Shown here in pieces: positions 58,701-64,000 of a stretch of 64,000 nucleotides of DNA. The translations under genes were made by a program, and so were the position numbers. The stretch lies in the NCBI RefSeq assembly GCF_028389875.1, contig NC_084671.1:29011083-29075082 (forward strand). Reading direction: 5' to 3'. A model generated the notes under the pieces. It was not told where the DNA came from. It saw only the letters and a list, made by a program, of their open reading frames with translations, and searched no databases. Source of the stretch: Rhea pennata (Eukaryota > Chordata > Aves > Rheiformes > Rheidae). Position 1 is the first letter of the stretch. Each line of letters starts with the position of its first letter.

Positions 58701-61436
58701 TCTCCTTAATTGGTAGCTTAGCTTTTTTTTCTCTGCAATTTAATGCAGCTGTGAGTTTTAAGCAAGAGTTAAAAAGTGATGTGAACTCTCATTAATTTTC
58801 AAATTGCAATCAATTAGTTGTAACATACCATTTTTCTCACCCTGCTACAGCACTGCAAGGTTGCTTGCTTCTTTTCATGAGCTCAATCCAGTGAAAGACT
58901 CAAATGTGTATTTGGTGCTGTGTGACAGTTACCTTTTGCTTTAAGCAGAACTACACACTACTGTGAGTCTGTGTATAAATACTTGGTTTGTTCCATCAAG
59001 CCACATCTCTTATTTTTTTCAAGGAACCTATCACTAGTATCAAGTGATCTGACGCTTCTGTTGGGGAAGTATGACCCTGGTTTGTTAGAATTGCATAAAG
59101 GAAGTTTTTGCTAGATTTTTTTTTTTTTTTTTAATTTCCAATTCTGGGTGCTCTTGTCATTGGAAGAAGACATTTAAAACTAGATTTAACATCAACTGGA
59201 TGAAGGCAGGGTCAGAACATTCATCTCTGCTATCAATCTGCAGTGGCCAAGTGTTTCTTTTAAGTAACAATCAATTCTTTCTACTTCTTGTGCAGTTTAC
59301 CCAGATGGGAGAGTTTGTATCTCTATTCTTCATGCTCCTGGTGACGATCCCATGGGATATGAGAGCAGCGCTGAGCGATGGAGTCCTGTGCAGAGCGTTG
59401 AAAAGATCCTATTGTCAGTCGTTAGCATGCTGGCAGGTAAGGACTGGTGCTCTATTAAGAGTAACTCAGGTAGCAGTTCTTGAGGCATAGCTAGAGCTTC
59501 TCATTGATGTTTGATTTGTTAAGCAGACAAAAGTTGCTTAAATTCTGCTCTGCAGCAACCAGAGTTACTAAAGCTGTAATATTAATAATACACTAATTCT
59601 TTGAAAATAATTGAAAAAAAATAACAAGACTGAATTAGTAAACAGACATTTTCAGGTTTGTGAGTGACTGCACTTTATTTTTTCAGCAGCAACAAAGTAC
59701 ATGGTGATGGTCAAGTGATGGGTTCTGTGGTTTAGCTGGCTCTGTGCCTGTTCAAAACCTGTGCTCAGTCTTCATAGCTGCTATGATGTCTTTTTAGCTC
59801 TTACAGGTCTTTTACAGCTTTTGATTATCACCTCTGTTATATTTAGCTTAGCAGTGAAAGGTTATCAGTTATCAGTTTACCAGTATGGTAAACTGGAGTC
59901 CATGGCCCTTGTGATTCGCAGCCCCTCCATTTCTGTTTGTCAGTATGCCAGACTGGGAAAGGTACCCCATTCTGCCATCTCTGATTTAGAGGAAGCCTTC
60001 TTGAGAAGATGGGTGTGGTGAACAACTTCTTGAGTAAGCTCTTAAAGGACTTGCCTAAATACAGCAAGGATTCAGATCAAATCTGTCATGTACATCTCCT
60101 TGTAACTTGAGTCTTTTTCCACGTTCTTGATAGAGGCACTGAGCTACCTGAGGACAGGAGTGTATCCCTTATAATCAGTCTTGTGTGATAAAGGTTTGGA
60201 AACTAGAAGAAACAAAGTGGAATAAAGCAGATTCCTACATGTTGACTGTTTTAGCTTCAGAATAGTAAGCTACTATTGAGAAGCCACCTGGATGAACATC
60301 TGAGCGCTTCATTAGGCCTGCAGCCTCTGAGAACTTGGCTTGTGGTACAACCTTACCTAGACTGGTCGTCATCTGTGCTCATTTTCTGAGTATGCATCCT
60401 GTTTTCCCATGGCTTTTGGAAGAACTAATCCAGAACATGAGTTGTCGCTTCTTTCCAGCTGCTGACAAACTCTTATCTCTGGCTCTGCAGATAGTGTAAG
60501 CCTGAGCATACCAAACCAAGTGACTTACTAATTTCTCCCCACTGATGCCTTTTAATGGCAAATTATCTGCATTGTGTCAAGAAAGACATGAGCCTAAGAG
60601 GTCTATCATGAACTGGGCTGTGGAGGATTGACTAGTGCGCGAAGCAAAATGGGTAGTGTATATTGAATTTTAGTGACTTGTGTAATCCTGTGAGAGTTGT
60701 CCTGCTGCGTGCTCACCAACAGCCGAATAAGCCCCATGCCTCAGCTGACCTCTGTACAAAGTTAAACGTTTGAATCACAAGGGCTTAATGCACTTCACAA
60801 AGCACTCTGAAGTCCTCAGATGAGAGATGTTGCAGAAATGAAAGGATTTTGTTTTTTTCCATAGCACAAGCCATCCAAAAGAGCAACAGAGCCTGTTTGG
60901 GTGGCCTGGAGAGGGAGGACTTTATGTGTGGAAAGCCACAGAAACAGAGAAAATATTTTGCAGGGAGCAGTTTACAGTTTTAAAAACTCTCGACAACACC
61001 GCTGGCGATACAGTGTTACTCCTTGTGTGTGCTGGGGCTCAGCTGCTGAGAGTATGAACAAAATAAAGCCTTACTACTCTGTCACCAGTTTCTGACCTAA
61101 ACTCTACCTTGCTGTCATATCCTCATGATCAGTGAAATAACAACTGTTTGGGGGAGGCAGAGCCTGGAACTGGATTTCCTTTAAGGGGGCTTCCATAACC
61201 CCAAACAGAGGGAGTGTGCCGAAGCCACGGGGAAGTGGCTGTGCAGAAGCATTATTGAAAAAGCGAGGGGGTCTTGCTGACTTGCCTGCTTGCCCACAAA
61301 TCTTTCCATCTTTCTCGTTTCAGAGCCAAACGATGAAAGTGGAGCCAATGTAGATGCCTCCAAGATGTGGCGAGAAGACAGAGAACAATTTAACAAAATT
61401 GCCAAGCAGATTGTGCAGAAGTCACTTGGACTTTAA
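40563..61436 (+). CDS. UBE2G2: UBE2G2 (ubiquitin-conjugating enzyme E2 G2), full coding span, 6 coding exons
   Basis: Exons 40563-40605, 49674-49709, 49798-49843, 56111-56229, 59296-59436 and 61324-61436 join to 498 nt, 165 aa plus stop, the same length as human UBE2G2. It has the UBC fold with HPN at 79-81, catalytic Cys89 in GRVCISIL, and the class-specific acidic loop after the active site (about 95-108, [14 protein letters not shown]). The C-terminus is QKSLGL. Known role: E2 for ER-associated degradation, building Lys48 chains and working with gp78/AMFR (which binds its back face through the G2BR helix) and with HRD1. Differences from the human sequence as I recall it are conservative: Tyr51 for Phe, Glu146 for Asp, Asn152 for Tyr. 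Intron 1 is about 9.1 kb and intron 2 only 88 bp. Confidence 0.97.
40830..41260 (+). other. G-skewed, degenerate repeat tract in UBE2G2 intron 1
   Basis: Strong G over C bias on the + (non-template) strand with recurring ggtggctgtggggcagggg-like units and several runs of five or more G. It begins right after the CpG island. Confidence 0.6.
47187..47370 (-). mobile_element. CR1 LINE 3'-end fragment
   Basis: Reads on + as the reverse complement of a CR1 tail: the terminal tagaatcatagaatca repeat, then ggttggaagggacctctgg, atcatctagtccaacc, and farther on gactccacaacctctc and caacctgttccagtgctc. So the element lies on the minus strand and is 5'-truncated, as CR1 copies usually are. It sits in UBE2G2 intron 1. 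CR1 elements of this type are the dominant interspersed repeat of birds (also found in other reptiles), which points to the source of the window. Confidence 0.9.
49674..49709 (+). CDS. UBE2G2: UBE2G2 coding exon 2
   Basis: A 36-nt micro-exon after tctttttacag, encoding [12 protein letters not shown]; the donor is gtgagg. Confidence 0.96.
49798..49843 (+). CDS. UBE2G2: UBE2G2 coding exon 3
   Basis: A 46-nt exon after an 88-bp intron. Encodes [15 protein letters not shown] and two bases of Met42; the donor gtgagt is perfect. Confidence 0.96.
50539..50561. repeat. (CTC)n microsatellite
   Basis: About seven CTC units in UBE2G2 intron 3. Confidence 0.85.
52490..52508. repeat. (AAT)n microsatellite
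   Basis: About six AAT units in UBE2G2 intron 3. Confidence 0.8.
56111..56229 (+). CDS. UBE2G2: UBE2G2 coding exon 4 (UBC core with HPN)
   Basis: Encodes residues from [12 protein letters not shown] to MFHPN (HPN at 79-81 supports the oxyanion of the thioester). Acceptor tttctag; donor gtaagt. Confidence 0.96.
58421..58442. repeat. (GTTT)n microsatellite
   Basis: Four to five GTTT units in UBE2G2 intron 4. Confidence 0.8.
59296..59436 (+). CDS. UBE2G2: UBE2G2 coding exon 5 (active site)
   Basis: Encodes [18 protein letters not shown] and on to VSMLA. It holds catalytic Cys89 and the whole acidic loop that distinguishes the G1/G2/R1 class of E2s. Acceptor cttgtgcag; donor gtaagg. Confidence 0.97.
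61324..61436 (+). CDS. UBE2G2: UBE2G2 terminal coding exon 6
   Basis: After ctcgtttcag it encodes [19 protein letters not shown] to the end [12 protein letters not shown] and TAA: the two C-terminal helices of the E2. Confidence 0.97.
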
Positions 61437-63320
61437 GCTCCCAAAGAGACTGCAGTGTTTTGTATTTCTCTCCACCTGAGAAAGAGCAGTGCTCAGTGCT
61501 GGTACCAAAAAGGCAAACTTCGCAAAACTATTGGCCTACTTCTTGTTCATCTTGTATTTACCATCTTCTTTTCTGCTGCCACTGCTCCAGAGAAGGCTCT
61601 AGTTCACTCGCTAAATTGTGTGGCAAAGGGATTTTTTACTAGGAAAAAATATGAGAGCAATCCTGTTTCAAAGGCTGTGCGTTGCTACCTCACTTCGTGG
61701 TATGGGAAGCTTGGAGACTTTGCAATCTAGAGCCTGCTTTGGTCAGTCTGCTGTTTGAGAGCAGAACTGTTTTAGATCATCTGCTGGCAGAATTAATTTT
61801 ACATTTGTATAGGCAACATTGCATCTAGAGCACGGGTAGGCAGAAAATAATTCTATAAATTTTATGATACTGGGAAAGTTAGAGATGGCATTTGCAGTCA
61901 GAACTTCTTTGAAGAGTTAGGTTAGCAATAGAGGCTGTAAAACAAGGATATAATCAGAATGATTTAGTGTAGAAAGTGATTTTTGCACCGTGTAATTTTA
62001 AGAGAAGATCTAGGTAGTCATTGCCAATGACTTGCTAGTGGTCTAGAATAGGCTTATCTTCCCATATTACACTGTGAATCCGTATTGAGCCTTAGTCAGT
62101 GTTTGCTTAAAAGTTCCCAAACCTGCTGTGTTATTCCATAAAGACACTCAGTATAACCTTGGGTTGAAAGTGCAATACGAAGTCTGGATTCTTAAAACAC
62201 TTTGGTCGTGTTCACCGTGGACTAGGTCATCTGCATCCTGAAAATCTAGTGAGAAAGTGTTCACACTTTTGGGGATGTAAAATGTTCTCAACATCCTGTG
62301 GAGATATCTAGGCACCGATAGCCTTTGCCATTAGAGCCCAGATCACCCTTTTTTTCAGGTGAATGAGCAAAGACTAGCTTGTTGGATTTTTAATTAACCA
62401 TAACACACTTTGACGACTACTCGTGTGTATTTAACTTGGAGTCGGAAAAAAAATCCAAATTCTGCTTTTTAGAGCATGAAAAGATGCACATTTAAAACTG
62501 CAGAATGCTGCAGCCAGCTTCTGATGTGGAGGGTGTAGGATGGTGAGACATACCAGCTGCAGTGGTCAGTTTGTAAAAACCGCTTCAAGGCTGCTGGTGA
62601 CCTTTGTGCTTTGCAAGCGAAATCTTTCGTCTGGGTCCCAGTCTTCCCCAGTGCATTGCAAGCAATGACGTGCACGCCAATAGCACATGGAGTCAAACTT
62701 TGTTGGCTACTTGAAACAAGCTAAATTTGAGAAGGGCTTTCTCTTTCAATGAGAAGCATGCGAAGGAGTCATTCTGTGGAGAAAGTTTTATGGAGGTGTT
62801 CATGTGCACGTGCGTGTGCAGAACTTACCAGTATTTGATGGCTTACTCTCCGTGCTGCGTATTCCTGTGCTGCAGATCATATACCACCTTACGGTATCCC
62901 TGAAGAGTTTGTGTTGCTCTAACTTGCTGAGTTTACCTCGATGTGCAAGTAATTCTAGCTTTGGTGCAAGAGGCAGGGTGGGGGAGACCCGACATAATTT
63001 GGGAGCAGAAAGATTCTGAAATAGTATTGTACCGAACTAGTATTTCAAGGCATACAGGAAAATATAGCATTTATATGCAAACTGAGAACGTTTCTGAACT
63101 GGAGTAGATGGTGCATAGCTCGTGGGAGCACTACAGCCTCTTTTGGAAGCAATGCTGGGAGAGGTCTGTATGCCACATGGCTTATAATCGATTAAGCAAA
63201 CATGGCGAAACTGGGCTTTTTTTTTAAGTGCGGAGTGTTTTATTCATGTATGCTCACTCATCCTTATTTTATGGTGGGATTTAGTCTGTATAAGGAAAAT
63301 AAAGAGATTATATTTTCTCC
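61437..63320 (+). other. UBE2G2: UBE2G2 3' UTR
   Basis: About 1.9 kb from the stop to just beyond AATAAA at 63,298-63,303. That signal is followed by a T/GT-rich downstream element and a 20-base T run at 63,350-63,369, a normal cleavage/polyadenylation arrangement. No open frame of interest lies inside. Confidence 0.8.
63298..63303 (+). terminator. UBE2G2: UBE2G2 poly(A) signal AATAAA
   Basis: Canonical hexamer with a T/G-rich stretch 20-60 bases downstream, about 1.86 kb after the stop codon. Confidence 0.75.
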
Positions 63321-64000
63321 TTTTGTAAGAGTATGCATATGTGTTTCTCTTTTTTTTTTTTTTTTTTTTAATGAGTAAATAACTAGTCAAGAGAGTCCAG
63401 TTCTGACTTGGGCCCAAGGAGTGAAGGGGTTTACTCTAATGCAGTTAAACCCTGGGGATGCTTTATAGCAATGGAAGAGTTAACACAGTTGATCAAGCTT
63501 TCTAGACAGATATCTTGTCTCAAATGCTGACAATCACTTGACATTTCAAAGGAAAAGGTAAAAATCAGGTAGCCAATAGATATGTTGAGGTTAGCTTCTC
63601 AACAAAGGTCTTGTTTGGCCATAGCTGAATCATGAATGTATCGGTCAAAATCTGCTGATATTAGCTCTTGGATTTGAGAAGGACGATTAGATATCCAGCT
63701 CCTACTGAGAACTTCCATAGTCCCCAAATCTCTGTTGCTTAAAAAAAAATACATTTCTTTTTAAGTAATTGACATGTAGTGATTTTGTTGTATCAGTTGT
63801 TTTAAGTCACTGAAGTACTTTTACCACTGAACATTAGCCAGAAAGTTTTACGGATAACAGAACGTATATAGAAGTTCATCTCAAAGAAATGGCTGCGAAT
63901 CAAATATTTGCCTTGTCTAGGTAACAAGAACCATCTTAAAAAGGACTGTTCAGATGAGTTCCATGTCTACGCTCTGGTGAAACCTGTAATTTGGCATTTA
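63321..64000. other. Downstream flank of UBE2G2
   Basis: T20 run then AT-rich unique DNA; nothing recognised. Confidence 0.6.

Larger units (their letters stand above)
49844..61323 (+). other. UBE2G2: UBE2G2 introns 3, 4 and 5
   Basis: Introns 49,844-56,110, 56,230-59,295 and 59,437-61,323, all GT-AG, AT-rich, with only short microsatellites and T-runs noted. No nested gene or clear snoRNA was found. Confidence 0.85.

Overview
The window is vertebrate nuclear DNA, almost certainly from a bird. It has multi-exon genes with GT-AG introns, CpG-island promoters, canonical poly(A) signals and one recognisable CR1 (chicken repeat 1) retroposon tail in a UBE2G2 intron. Interspersed repeats are otherwise sparse, and the introns and spacers are compact. 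I could not determine the species.

Three protein-coding genes lie head-to-tail on the + strand. PTTG1IP has seven coding exons from 18,967 to 29,632 and encodes a 169-residue PSI-domain type I membrane protein. SUMO3 has four coding exons from 34,470 to 38,065 and encodes a 94-residue SUMO precursor. UBE2G2 has six coding exons from 40,563 to 61,436 and encodes a 165-residue ubiquitin-conjugating enzyme of ER-associated degradation. All three reading frames are continuous across the inferred splice junctions, with no frameshift or internal stop. The same trio is adjacent on human chromosome 21q22.3, so this is conserved synteny. Each gene starts in its own CpG island. SUMO3 and UBE2G2 are packed tightly: the likely SUMO3 poly(A) signal is only about 0.6 kb before the UBE2G2 start codon.

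Positions 1 to about 18,500 hold no gene I can recognise. They do contain an orphan CpG island (about 13,740-14,770), a smaller CpG patch (about 12,560-12,890), a MEF2/E-box/GATA cluster and a perfect RFX X-box, so an unannotated promoter or regulatory block is plausible. The spacer between PTTG1IP and SUMO3 (about 30,450-33,960) and the last 0.7 kb show nothing definite. The long open frames in the GC-rich islands are composition artefacts.

I found no undescribed multi-gene system. The most useful leads are a GC-AG intron in PTTG1IP with alternative splice solutions, the two-residue SUMO3 tail compared with the longer mammalian one, the dense non-B-DNA motifs at the SUMO3 promoter, and the orphan CpG island with its nearby RFX and MEF2 sites.
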